This document shows positions 19,331-32,040 of a DNA stretch of 64,000 nt, piece after piece (within the stretch, counting starts at the first letter, position 1; every line of letters begins with the position of its first letter). The translations under genes and the position numbers were made by a program. This DNA is from Castor canadensis. Its lineage: Eukaryota > Chordata > Mammalia > Rodentia > Castoridae. The stretch is from positions 170,769,146 through 170,833,145 of the forward strand of contig NC_133386.1 in assembly GCF_047511655.1 (NCBI RefSeq), read 5' to 3'. The notes beneath the pieces are model-generated. The model did not search any database. It had not been told where the DNA came from and worked only from the letters and a program-made list of their open reading frames with translations.

Positions 19331-22300
19331 ATGACAGGAATCACCACATACTTATCAGTACTAACACTTAATGTTAATGGACTTAATTTCCCCATCAAAA
19401 GGCACCGTTTGATGAACTGGATTTTAAAAGGAAGATCCAACAATTTGTTGCTTACAGGAGACCCATCTCACTGACAGAAATAAGCATAGGCTTAGGATCA
19501 AAGACTAGAAGAAGATTTACCAAGCCAATGGCCCCCGAAAACAGGCAGGAGTAGCAATACTTGTCTCTGACAAGTAGACTTCAAACCTACATTGATCAAA
19601 TGAGATAAAGAAGGACATTTTATACTAAGAAAAGGAGAAATATACCAAAAGGAAATAACAATTATCAACCTATCTGCACCCAATGTCAATGCACCCAATT
19701 TCATCAAACATATCTTGAAAGACCTAAAAGCATGTATTAACTCTAACACAGTGGTCATAGGAGACTTTAACACCCCATTATTATCAACAGATGGGTCATC
19801 CAAACAAAAAATCAATGAAGAAATTCTAGATCTAAAATATACCATAGATCAAATGGACCTATTGATGTCTACAGACATTTCACCCAACCTCTACACAATA
19901 TACATTCTTCTCAGCAGCCCATGGAACCTTCTCCAAAATAGATCATATCCTAGGGCACAAAGCAAGCCTCAGCAAATATAAGAATATAGAAATTATACCA
20001 TGCATTCTATCTGATCACAGTGCAATAAAACTAGAACTCAACAACAAAAGTAAAGACAAAAAACATGCAAACAGCTGGAAACTGAATAACTCATTGCTTA
20101 ATGAACAATGGGTCATTGATGAAATAAAAGAGGAAATTAAAAAGTTCCTGGAAGTCAATGAAAATGAAAACACAACCTATCGGAACCTATGGGACATAGA
20201 AAGGCAGTCCTGAGAGGAAAGTTTATAGCCATGAGTGCATGTATTAAAAACACTGAAAGATCCCAAATCAATGACCTAATGATACATCTCAAACTCCTAG
20301 AAAAACAAGAACAAGCAAATCCCAAAACGAATAGAAGGAGAGAAATAATAAAAATAAGAGCTGAAATCAATGAAATAGAAACCAAAAAAACTATACAAAG
20401 AATTAACGAAACAAAAAGTTGGTTCTTTGAAAACATAACAGGATCAACAGACCCCTGGGAAACTTGACTAAAATGAGGAGAGAAAAAAACCAAATTAGCA
20501 GAATCAGGAATCCAAAATGGGGGATAACAACAAACACCATCAAGTCCAGGAACTCATCAGAGACTACTTTGAGAACCTATATTCAAATAAATTTGAAAAT
20601 CTTAAAGAAATGGACAGATTTCTAGATACATATGACCATCCAAAACTGAACCAAGAGGATATTAATCACCTGAATAGATCAATAACACAAAATGAAATTG
20701 AAGCAGCAATCAAGAGTCTCCCCAAAAAGAAAAGTCCAGGACCTGATGGATTCTCTGCTGAATTCTATCAGACCTTTAAAGAAGACTGATACCAACCCTC
20801 CTTAAGCTGTTCCACGAAATAGAAAGGGAAGGAAAACTGCCAAACACATTTTATGAAGCCAGTATTACACTTATCCCAAACCAGGCAAAGACACCTCCAA
20901 AAAGGAGAACTGTAGGCCAATGTCCTTCATGAGCATTGATGCAAAAATCCTTAATAAAAAAATGGCAAACTAAATTCAACAACACATCAAAAAGATTATT
21001 CACCATGACCAAGTAGGCTTCATCCCAGGAATGCAGGGGTGGTTCAACATACAAAAATCAATAAAAGTAAGAAACCACATTAACAGAAGCAAAGACAAAA
21101 TCCACTTGATCATCTCAATAGATGCAGAAAAAGCCTTTGATAAGATCTAACACCATTTCATGATAAAAGCTCTAAGAAAACTAGGAATACAAGGAAAGTA
21201 CCTCAACATTATAAGAGCTATATATGACAAACCTACAGCCAACATTATACTTAACGGTGAAAAACTGAAACCATTCCCTCTAAAATCAGGAACCAGACAA
21301 GGATGCCCACTATCTCTACTCCTATTCAACATAGTACTGGAATTCCTAGCCGGAACAATTAGGCAAGAAGAAGGAATAAAAGGAATACAAATAGGTAAAG
21401 AAACTGTCAAAATATCCCTATTTGCAGATGAAATGAACCTATACTTTAAAGACCCAAATAACTCTACTCAGAAGCTCCTAGACACCATCAATAGCTATGG
21501 CAAGGTAGCAGGATATAAAATCAACATAGAAAAATCATTAGCATTTCTATACACTAATAATGAACAAACTGAGAAAGAATGTATGAAAACAATTCCATTT
21601 ACAATAGCCTCAAAAAAAATCAAATACCTAGGTGTAAACCTAACAAAAGATGTGAACAACCTCTACAAGGAAAACTATACACTTCTGAAGAAAGAGATTG
21701 AGGAAGACTATAGAAAGTGGAGAGATCTCCCATGCTCATGGATTGGTAGAATCAACATAGTAAAAATGTCTATACTCCCAAAAGTAATCTACATGTTTAA
21801 TGCAATTCCCATCAAAATTCCAATGACATTCATTAAAGAGATAGAAAAATCTACCGTGAAATTTATATGGAAACACAAGAGGCCACGAATAGCCAAGGCA
21901 ATACTCAGTCAAAACAACACTGGAGGTATCACAATACCTGACTTCAAACTATATTACAAAGCAATAACAATAAAAACAGCATGGTACTGGCACAAAAACA
22001 GACATGAAGACCAGTGGAACAGAATAGAGGACCCAGATATGAAGCCACACAACTATAACCAACTTGTCTTTGACAAAGCACTAAAAATATGCGATGGAGA
22101 AAAGACAACCTCTTCAACAAAAACTGCTGGGAAAACTGGTTAGCAGTCTGCAAAAAACTGAAACTAGATCCATGTTTATCACCCTATACCAATATTAACT
22201 CAAAATGGATCAAGGATCTTAATATCAGACCACAAACTCTAAAGTTGGTACAGGAAAAAGTAGGAAATATTTTAGAACTAATAAGTATATCATCATATAC

Positions 22301-23259
22301 AAATATTAAGTCAAAATGGATCAAGGATCTTAATATCAGACCCCAAACTGTAAAGTTGGTACAGGAAAGAGTAGGAAATACTCTGGAATTAATAGGTATA
22401 TGCAATAACTTTCTCAATGGAACCCCAGAAGCACAGCAACGAAGAGATAGCATAGATAAATGGGACCTCATAAAACTAAAAAGCTTCTGCTCAACAAAAG
22501 AAATGGTCTCTAAATTGAAGAAACCACCCATAGAGTGGGAGAAAATATTTGCCAGCTACACATCAGACAAAGAACTGATAACCAGAATATATAGGGAACT
22601 TAAAAAACTAAATTCTCCCAAAACTAATGAACCAATAAAGAAATGGGCAAGTGAACTAAACAGAACTTTCTCAAAAGCAGAAATTCAAATGGCCAAAAAA
22701 CACATGAAAAAATGCTCACCATCTCTAGCAATAAAGGAAATGCAAATTAAAACCACACCAAGATTCCACCCTACCCCTGTTAGAATAACCATCATTAGCA
22801 ACACCACCAACAACAGGTGTTGGCGAGGATGCGGGGGAAAAAGGAACCAACTTTCACTGTTAGTGGGAATGTAAACTAGTACAACCACTCTGGAAAAAAA
22901 TTTGGAGGCTACTTAAAAAGCTAGACATTGATCTACCATTTGATCCAGCAATACCACTCTTGGGGATATACCCAAAAGAATGTGACACAGGTTACTCCAG
23001 AGGCACCTGCACACCCATGTTTATTGCAGCACTATTCACAATAGCCAAGTTATGAAAACAGCCAAGATGCCCCACCACTGACGAATGGATTAAGAAAATG
23101 TGGTATCTATACACAATGGAATTTTATGCAGCCATGAAGAAGAACAAAATGTTATCATTCGCTGGTAAATGAATAGAATTGGAGAGCATCATTCTGAGTG
23201 AGGTTAGCCTGGCCCAAAAGACCAAAAATCATATGTTCTCTCTCATATGTGGACATTAG
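19331..23259 (+). pseudogene. L1 ORF2 (endonuclease-reverse transcriptase), broken
   Basis: L1 ORF2p nicks target DNA and reverse-transcribes L1 RNA. Here the ATG at 19331 opens MTGITTYLSVLTLNVNGL, the start of the endonuclease. GDFNTPL lies near 19760. Stops and frameshifts break the endonuclease and fingers/palm region between 19.4 and 21.2 kb. A 327-codon open stretch (21160-22143) holds the RT palm, but its catalytic box at 21421-21432 reads FADE and not FADD. A 111-bp in-frame tandem duplication lies at about 22180-22401. The Cys-rich C-terminus follows in a further broken frame, ending at the stop at 23257-23259 (after ICGH in related copies). Confidence 0.9.
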
Positions 23260-23744
23260 ATCAAGGGCAAACACAACAAGGGGATTGGACTTCGATCACA
23301 TGATAAAGTGAGAGCACACAAGGTTGATATGAGGATAGGTAAAACACCTAAAAAACTAGATAACATTTGTTGCCCTCAACGCAGAGAAACTAAAGCGGAT
23401 ACTTTAAAGTAACTGAGGCTAATAGGAGAAGGAGACCAGGAACTAGAGAAAAGGTTAGATCAAAAAGAATTAACTTAGAAGGTAACACATATGCACAGGA
23501 AATCAATGTGAGTCAACTCCCTGTATAGCTATCCTTATCTCAACCAGCAAAAACCCTTGTTCCTTCCTATTATTGCTTATACTCTCTCTTCAACAAAATT
23601 AGAGATAAGGGCAAAATAGTTTCTGTTGGGTAGCGAGGGGTAAGGGGGGGTAAGGAAGCGGGGGTAATGGAGGGGGTGGGGGCAGGGGGGAGAAATGACC
23701 CAAGCCTTGTATGCACATGTGAATAAAATAAAAATTAAAAAAAA
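23260..23744 (+). other. L1 3'UTR with G-rich tract
   Basis: The 3'UTR ends with the signature ccaagccttgtatgcacatg and an A-rich tail. A G-rich run at about 23628-23692, with several runs of four or more G, could form a G-quadruplex. Such a tract is a conserved feature of mammalian L1 3'UTRs. Confidence 0.85.
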
Positions 23745-23758
23745 AAGACATAATGTGC

Positions 23759-24102
23759 TCAGTGATAATTCAGGTAATGGGACTTTTTTTATATGACAGC
23801 AAAAATTAGGTTGGAATAATGAAAAATCAGACACCAAAGTAATATCTATGGCTTCAAAAAGAAAAATGTACAGTTTTGCCCTTGCCCACACTATGCCTTT
23901 ATCTAAATGTTAGTGCCACACAGAGACATTCACTTACTGGCTTCTCACTGGGACATCAGACATCTGATTTTGAGACTATACTATGCTATTTTCTGGTGTA
24001 TGTGGGGGGAAAAACACATTGCACAGAAAAATCATGGGTCTCATGTGCAATGCTTGGTGTCTTATTGTCTTATACTTTAGAAGTATGAGATTATGAAATA
24101 TG
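23759..24102. other. Non-coding unique sequence
   Basis: No gene or repeat family recognised between the L1 and the following LTR. Confidence 0.4.
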
Positions 24103-24745
24103 TATTTGGTCTTCCTTATTCCTGCAAACAGCTCCTATAATCCTTACTCTTCTTGGAAGTCATTTGTATGCTAATGTGGCTGCAGGCTGATTATAGGAAA
24201 AGGCCAAGGCAGGATTAGAGGGTTGGGACTTTCCTATCCCCTAACCTCTGGGATGAGAGAAGGGCTGAAAGTTGAGTTGATTACCAATGGTCAATGAGAT
24301 CATAAATCATGCCTACAAATGAAGCTTCTGTAAAAAGCCAAAAGCACTGGGTTTGTAGAGACTTCTCACAGCAAATGAATCTATGTATTATGTGCTTCTG
24401 CTCAAAATCTTTTCAGACCTCACACTATGTTGTCTGTCTGTCCATCTGAATACTTTATTAAACCATTAATTAAAAAAAAACTAAATTTAAGTAAAGTGTT
24501 TTCCTGAGTTCTGTGAACTACTCTAGCAAACTAATCAAATCTGGGCAAGCTATAGTTTCTTGTGACTATCTTGGATGTATATGACAGGGCTTGGTCTGTT
24601 TGGAAGGACTGAGAACCAACCTCTCAGATCCCGACCACTGCTTCTGTCTCCCAGGCCAGGCAAAAAACCTGGTAACAGGAGCTAGGGACAGATGGCTCTG
24701 GCCAGACTCTACAAGAGGCCCTGGATGTGACTTGGGATAACCACC
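24103..24745 (+). repeat. MER21-like ERVL LTR
   Basis: The words caatgagatcataaatcatg, ctgtaaaaagccaaaagcac, a near-AATAAA 'tattaaaccattaa' and then taagtaaagtgttttcctga and ctctagcaaactaatcaaat follow the order of MER21-type LTRs, including the region after the polyadenylation site. No internal viral sequence is attached. Boundaries are approximate. Confidence 0.6.
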
Positions 24746-27700
24746 TGCCTGCTTTTACCAATTTGTTTCTTCAGCTGCATTTTCAAGAGGCTCAAATAAC
24801 ACTAGGTGTAAAGAGACCCTTGGGAATTATAAAGGACTGTCTGCACTCAAAAGTTATGGAAGACTGACAAACCTGAGCATTTCCACACGTGACTAGGTCC
24901 CTGTAATCAAATCAAGCAACTTGCATCATTTCAATGAACTCTCTCACACTTCTTATTTTAATGCAATGGGGTCAAACATGTGCTCAACTTTTCATAAACC
25001 AAAAACCAAACTAAAAGAGGTGGACAAAAAGAACTTCCAAACAAATGCTATGCTAGGTGGGTTATGGCACACACTCAGCATAAAATGAAAATAAATTTTA
25101 AAAATAACTTAGTCCTTTAAATGAAAACCAAGGTATAGATAGTAAATGAGTATAAATCTAATGACAATTTCATAAGACCAATATTCCTTATTAGCAACTT
25201 CTTTCACTGGTCTTTAATGCTTTGGGTCACTTTGACACTAACACTGAAAAATTTAATAAAATTTCAAGAAAATTTAAAACGTTTTTGTGGAAAAAACACT
25301 GGACAGTTCACTTTTGTGATGGCTGCAGATAAGTACTTCTGAAACTCAGAAGTACTTTGGTAATGAGCTATAAATTTAGCAAAAATAATTGCTTTCTGAG
25401 AGGATAAATTCAACTGTGATATATTGTAAGAACTTTTGTAAATGTCACAGTGTACCCCCAGTATGACAATAATTTTTTAAAAAGTATTTGAACCTCAGTG
25501 GTGGGAGGAAACAATTACTTTCTTAGAAATATAGAAATAAAATGGAAGAACAGAATTCATTTTTTTGAAACACTCTCAATACCATAAGCTAAGAGATATG
25601 TATTCCTGCTGCTGATTCAAGTTGAGTTTAAAATATATACCTTCATAGTAATTTTAGTTTCTGGTTCACTGGTCACTCCACATTTTTTCCATTCTGCAGT
25701 AACTTCCCGCATACAGGAGGCTTCTTGATGATCATAAATTTCATAGAAGACTACTTAACAAATGTAGGAATATCCTAGTATTGGAAATAGAATTTGTTTT
25801 TGAAATTCATCAGCAATAATTATCAGGCCCATAAGAATTCAGGCATGCATATGCAAACCATCATTTGATTGTCATTTACAAACAGATACCAATGCAAAAC
25901 TTTCACATAGCTCCAAAGAGATGGGTGAGAGGGTGAGGAACTTTCTATCTGCACTTCAGGCTCCTGGCTCTCTGAACATCTTCCTGCAAAAACACTACCG
26001 GCCAAAGCAACACATGTACCTGGTAAGACACCATTAACCCTCTTCTAAGGGATTTGACAGAATTGAATGAGCTCTAGCATCATACATTTGGGCTAACGAC
26101 AGGGCCTTTATGTGAAGAGAAGGCCACTATTTCCTGTGCCTGGTTCCAGTCTTCTTGGAGTTTGTGTCTCTCCAGTACTTTAGATATTTTCAGGCTTGTT
26201 TTTACAACTATCCCTTTGCTGTTTTATATGTGTTGTTCAAATGCCACAAAAGCTTAATGGAACTCTTAGTCTAGACTCCCTTGGTAAAGTAGCTGTAGAA
26301 CTAAACTTGAAACAGGTTCCCTGAAGGCCACATTCTAAGAAATCCTTTGCAACATGGGTGTGTGGGGGGTGGGGGTTGGGGGGGGGACAGTCAACTCAAG
26401 AAGAAAAGTGTAAAAATAAAGCATTAGCCAGGAAGGAATCCTGCTTTCTCCCATGCCATGCTCCCCCATTCTTGAGGTCACCTTTCCTGTTCACCTCCAA
26501 TATCAGAGTAGTTTCATATACTGGGAAAGTTCTTTGGGGTCAGGTCCACGTTCCATCTGCTCTGAATATATAAGAACACCTTTGTGGTTCCAGTGCGTGC
26601 TTAGGATCTAAGTACTTGTCATTTAATTCAAAAGCACTAAGGGAACTCCCAAACATTCAGACAGAGCATCATTACCAAAGAAAATAGTCCCAGGCATTAT
26701 ATAAAATAGATGAATAGTAGGCATGCTACTCTGTTTCCCCTACCTGGAGTTAATTTATGTAAAAAAAAAAAAAAAGAGATCACTAGTGACATTATGTTTT
26801 CTATATTCACAATTATTTATTAAAGTTTCCCCAGGAAGAAGCCTGGGAGTCATTTGTTCATTGCTTTTCTGGAGAATAAGTATATATATACACATAAATG
26901 TTGTTTTCTTAAAAGAAATTAAAGACCACTTAACCAAAGGGTACATATTCAGCAGTACTGTGTTCATGGTGACATTGGATTTTATTAAGTCCTAAATGAG
27001 CGAGAAAAAGGTTTATTTATATGAATTTTGTTTGTATTTTGAAACATAATTTTAAAAATAAGAATATACAATATGCCCAGATTACAAAATTTGAAAGGTT
27101 TATGTCTCTCAGAAATACTGGTGTGATTACATGTCCTCAAACAAGTTATGCATGCAATACTTCAAAATAAAAATATGCTTACTTATAGTTCTCCAATTAA
27201 GGAAATTCATATATATATCTTACTAGACTCACTCCCAAAATGACTTTTCTATCATAAATGAAATGCACAAGAGATGTACAAAGTGAATAAAAGGTAAAGA
27301 GTTTTATGAAAAATTATGTATATTTTACATAGATCCAAACTCAACTCATTTCTTCAATTCTAATTGAGTTTAAAACTAGCCTGTTTCATGCCAAAGCACC
27401 TCCTTCATCTTTGGAAGTGGATAAAAGATTGTAATTCTTTGAATCTGAGCTCAAAAGACAACTTTGGCCACAGTCATAACTTCATTAGGGTACAGTACCA
27501 TATTCTAATGCAGGCATGACCTGGCTCTACTTTCCTGTCTCATTCCCTGCTCTTGCACATCTAGAAGCACTATACACACAAGTTGAATGCAACAGGGCAG
27601 AATGCTGGAGTGCAAATGTCATTTCCCAAAGCACAGAGCACACTAGTCCATATTATTCAACTACTTCCTCAAGAGTGTTTCCCAAGAAAGCTCTTTCCAC

Positions 27701-28859
27701 AACTTTATTCCCAACTTAGCACCTGAGCCCATTGCAACCAGGCTTCTGTCCCCACAACTGGCTCCAAACCTTTCTCTTACCTCCTGTAACTCCCAGACCC
27801 AATGGCTGTCTTCTACCCTTGAACCCTCCTATGCAAACTGTCCTGTTTCTTCTTTGCTGATCCTCTTGAAGTACCTTCTACTTACCTTGTAGCTCCTTTC
27901 TGCTGCTGCAGTCTCATCTACTAATACCCCAGATGCCCACACATAGCTTCCTTTTCTCTGGACTTTAGGGAGGGTTATCTTAACCTCCTTCCAGATCCAA
28001 GAATCTGATCTCCACCTCCAGGGGCACCCTGTATTCCCCCCAGCTACCCTCACAAAAGCATGGCCTGGATATAGACTGCCCAGGCCAAGAGCATCACCTC
28101 CACTCCCCTGCTTCCCTACACAGCTTCCCCTCCATTCAGGTACTTTGATCATTCCATCTGTAACTACAGACAACTGGAACTAAGGACCAACAGTAGTGTG
28201 ATAAGGAAGGAAACTATTTTAAAATAAACTCAGTAACTAGGCCTTCAGTGCTCTCTATACACCAGGTACTGAACAAATATCTTAGTTCCTTACATTTCCT
28301 TTTTATATATTTGCTCATGGATCCTCATGATTATCCAGTGAGAAAACTGACCTTATAAAAGATCTCTACCCACAACCCTTTACCAGGAAGCCAGGAGCAA
28401 GATTTCAACTCAGGAAGGCTAGCTATGAACATGTACTTATAAGCATATTGTTGTACTTACAGATGGCTCAATCCCAAGGAGTTGATGATGAATCTGACAT
28501 TGTGGGGTCAGTAGCAGAATATCTCTATATGAAGATGCTTGAGAGGAGGTGAGGCATTGCAGACACTGGGGGAAAGTGACTCCTTGGCTTTAGGAGGTTC
28601 CTGAAATGAACTAACAGAATAACAGGAGAAAAAGCATACAAATTCATTTCTGCCCATTCAGGGGAGGTGAATACCCAACAATTCAATGAGATTCTGATGC
28701 TTCCATACCTATCTTCAAACGGGAGAAGGAGATGGAAGGGTGGGCATGTAGGCAATTTTAAGGGATAGTTAATGATTTTTAGGAGAAAGGAATGAACCCC
28801 GAAATTTTTGTAAAAGATTCTCTTTAAAAGTTAAGTGAACCTATGATAATAGCACTAAG
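24746..28859. other. AT-rich non-coding region, mostly unassigned
   Basis: I find no recognisable gene in these 4.1 kb. Minor features are a G-rich patch at about 26358-26392, an A15 run at about 26761-26775, a (TA)n patch near 26880 and a possible antisense MIR at about 28260-28420. One exon-like coding segment at 25641-25754 (minus) is listed separately. Confidence 0.45.
25641..25754 (-). other. Exon-like 38-codon segment, unidentified
   Basis: The minus strand reads an open segment including FYEIYDHQEASCMREVTAEW and KKCGVTSEPETKITMK, with balanced, protein-like composition. It is followed at once by GTATAT, a possible donor, and preceded by TTAAGTAG, a possible acceptor. I do not recognise the protein. 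A decayed exon, a retrocopy fragment or chance are all possible. Confidence 0.2.
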
Positions 28860-31800
28860 TACATGGACCTGGAAGCATGCTGCTGGCCAGAGGAGCTAAG
28901 TAGGAGGGTACAGTCAGTACAAAAATGTCATAAGCTTAAATCAGCTGCGTAAAGTGTGGTAAACACAAAATAAGGTAGAGAATTGGAGGACTTAGGACTA
29001 AAAACAGTTGGACAAAGCTAGCTAAGCGTGAGCTCAAGGGTTAAGTTCTTTGGCAAGTTTAGATGGTTTAAGTCACAGGGAATATGGCCTTTCTGTAGAG
29101 CCACAGGACAATGGACTTGTTGGAAAGCCAGTCAGGAAAGTCTAAGTAGGTCCAATGAGTATTTTCAGGGTAGCTAAGTAAAGGTAGGAGGTTAACACCA
29201 AGTTGGTAAGGCCAAGTGTTCTTGGTAGGTAGTTGTTAAGACCAGGGGTATTTAGGCATGGGACCTTGGGCAGGACAAGGCTGGAAGGCCAGGGAAGTAG
29301 GCCACTGGATACAGTCAAGGCAAAAAGAATTGTGGGGGAAGAGTCAGAATGTTAAGATCAGGATATGAAGATGGTGATGAGTGCCCAGTGGGTAGTTCAA
29401 GCTGTAGGGGCCTGGGATGCTAAAAACAGATTGTCAAAGTCTGGCTGGAAAAAGCATGGAATTCTGAGGGGGTTGTATGGGCACCATAAAGCAGAGAGCT
29501 GGAATTACATCTTAGTATAGGGCTACAGTGGTCTGGTTGTCAATAATAGGTAAGGAAGGCCAAGGGAATTAGATGAGGATTTTCTGCCTAGGTAAACACA
29601 GGTGTTTACAACAAGTTGGTAAGGCCAAGTATTTTGGGGCATTATCAAGATAACTGTTAAGCACCAACTGGTTAAGGCTGAATTTAGAGTCGTGAGAATG
29701 TAATGCCAGTTTCAGAAGGCTGGTTGGAAGGGTAATGGTAGTGTGGTATTGTTTGTTGGGGTCATAGGGGGGTGGGGTTGGACCAGGCAATGGGCAGGGG
29801 AGTAAGGCATCTTGATAGATGCAGTATACAATGGCCTGTGTTGGTAGAGTCTGTGGGTATAGCTAATACGTTAAGGTCAAGGGGATTTTTTAGGCCAGTT
29901 AATAAACATAGATGGTTAATACCAATGTGGTAAGTCCAAGGGCTCTTGACTGTGATGTCAATACCACTTTTTTTTTTTGTTGTTTATTTGTTTGAGGTAC
30001 TGGGCTACCTCAAACAAAGGAAGCACTCTACCACTTGAGCCATACATACCCCAGCCAGCCCTGTTTGCTTTTAGCTCTTTTTCAGAGAGTGTCTTGCAGT
30101 TCTTGCCTAGGGTTGGCCTCACACTGATCCTACCACCTATGCCTCCTGCATAGCTAGGGTAACTGGTACATACTACCACACTTGGCCTTTGTATTGAGAT
30201 GGTACTCACTAACATGTTTGCATGGGCTGGCCTTGAATTTTGATCCTCCCAATCCCCACCTTTCTAGAAGCTGGGATAACAGGTATGAACCACAACAGGG
30301 CCTCAAGGCCGACTCTTTCAGCTAAATTAGTACAGAGTATATGATAACAGATCTTTCCAGGTGTATAATCATGACAGTATTTCCAGGGGGCAAGCCAAGA
30401 GGAAGTGGCCAGTTCAAGAAACAATTTATTTATACTTAGTTTGCATGGCCAAGTGTTTATGGGTAATGCCAGGTGAGTATGGGCTTCCTGTGTGGGCTGG
30501 TTGTTCTGGGCAGGGCATTTGCCCGAGGGGGTTTGGGTAATCAGTACAGCCAGAAGGGAATGCCCTTTTCTGGATCATAATGCAAATTGGGTAAGTCCAT
30601 GAAACTAAATACAGTAAGGTAAGACCAACTAATTCAATATAGACAGATGTTTAATACCAAGGTGGTAAGGCCTAGTATTTGGGCCCTTGAAGCTAAATCC
30701 TGGTGAACTGGGCCAGTTGTACATGAGTTCAGGGAGTTGGGCAAGACTTCTGGACAGTATGTTTGGCTATTGAAATCAGACTAAGGTGTAAAGCTAGAGA
30801 AATGTCCAGGTGGGAAGATCAGGTATGGACAGTCAGGAGGTACGGCCAGTTGAGTAAGGTCAGGAAGCTAATAAGTCAAGGTGTTTAAGGTTAGGTTGGT
30901 AAGCCATGGATTAGGTCCAGGGTTTTAGATGGGGAGTTGGGAGCAGGTGCTCTGGTGTGGATAAGATTAAGGGATTAAAGTGGGGAGGGCTTAACTGAAA
31001 GCCTATGATTTAAGCTAGGTATGTAAGTATACAAAGTTGTTTTGAATAAAGATAGGTGACTCTCACCAGGTGAATAAGACCAGGAAAGTTAGCTATGTGA
31101 GTAAGGCTGAAATGTTGAGACTGTGTATGACCTTGTGGGTAAGGCTGGAAGGAATGGGTAGAGGTTTCTGGCCTGGGATTTTAGCCATTAGGATATGCCC
31201 AGCAGAACAATTAAAAGAGACCAAACCTGCTGAATGAAGCTATGGGTTTATGTTAAGTGGCAAGGCCAGGTGGGTAATCCAGGTGCCTACAACCAAGAGG
31301 TTTAGGTTATAATATTAAGAGTAGGAGCTTGTAAGTTCAGGTTGGCAAGTCCAGGTCATTATGCCAGGTAGGTAAGGCCAAAATTTTAAATGAGGTAGGA
31401 ATGGTTAGGTGAGTAAGACTAGGCAGGTAAAGCCAGATAGATAAGAATATTGAGGCCAGGAGCTTAATAATTTCATTGGAATATGACCAAGTAGGATAAG
31501 GTACAACCAGGAGCTTACTGATTCTAGATTGTTACAACTAGATGGTTGTACTAGGTGGGCATGGTCAAGAGGTTAAAAGCAGATGGGTAATAACTTTGTA
31601 AAGCCAGGATATTAGTGCCAGCTGAGTTTGGCCAGGTTCACATAGTCAGGTAGCAAAGCCAGGCAGGTAATATCACATGAACAAGTCTAGGTGGGTAGGA
31701 AAGGTGAACAAGGCAAACTAGGGAAGGCTATATTGATCAGACCAGGTGAGTAAGGCAAGGAGATTAAGGCCAGGAACCTAATATGGCCAGGTGGGTAAGC

Positions 31801-32040
31801 AGGGCAAGGCCAGATAGGAAAGCCAAGAGACCAATGAAGTCAGTGGGTGTTGGCCAAGTGGGCAAGGCCAGGTTAAGGAATAAAGCTACTTGGTTAATGA
31901 TACGTTGGTATGGCCAGGTGGTTAGGCTGGATGGGTATAAAAGCAAGGTGGCAAGACCAATATCTTGAGGCCAGGAGCTTATAAAATTCACATGACTAAA
32001 ATCAAAATGTTGAACTCAATAGGTAAGGCCAAAATGGAAA
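28860..32040 (+). repeat. Degenerate GGTAAGGCCA-type repeat field
   Basis: Short related words (ggtaaggcca, ggccaggtgggtaa, gttaataccaa-gtggtaag) recur irregularly over about 3 kb on the plus strand. A longer unit, 'gtttaataccaaggtggtaa' then 'gcc-agt-ttt', recurs near 29191, 29603, 29915 and 30649. By eye I count about twenty GTAAG pentamers, against about three expected by chance. It looks like an old, decayed satellite or minisatellite with nested periodicities. It is interrupted by an antisense SINE at 29969-30303. No coding frame persists. Confidence 0.6.
29969..30303 (-). mobile_element. Trimeric B1-B1-ID SINE, antisense
   Basis: A T-rich start and ID-like unit (tactgggctacctc, ctaccacttgagccatacat) are followed by two antisense B1-like monomers. 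One ends near cacacttggcc and the other near caggtatgaaccacaacagg. This is the same A-B-ID order as the copy at 12.3 kb, in reverse. Confidence 0.75.

Larger units (their letters stand above)
16778..23744 (+). mobile_element. Near full-length L1 (LINE-1), inactivated
   Basis: A 14-bp target duplication aagacataatgtgc flanks the element at 16764-16777 and 23745-23758. Inside, in order, are a 5'UTR of about 1.36 kb, ORF1, a spacer of about 50 bp, ORF2, a G-rich 3'UTR and an A-rich tail. The total of about 6.97 kb is typical of full-length L1. Stops and frameshifts in both ORFs make it non-autonomous now. Confidence 0.95.

Noticed and set aside
28860-32040. CRISPR-like or clean tandem array
   Set aside because: Repeats are short, degenerate and unevenly spaced in a mammalian genome. 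There are no uniform repeats with unique spacers.
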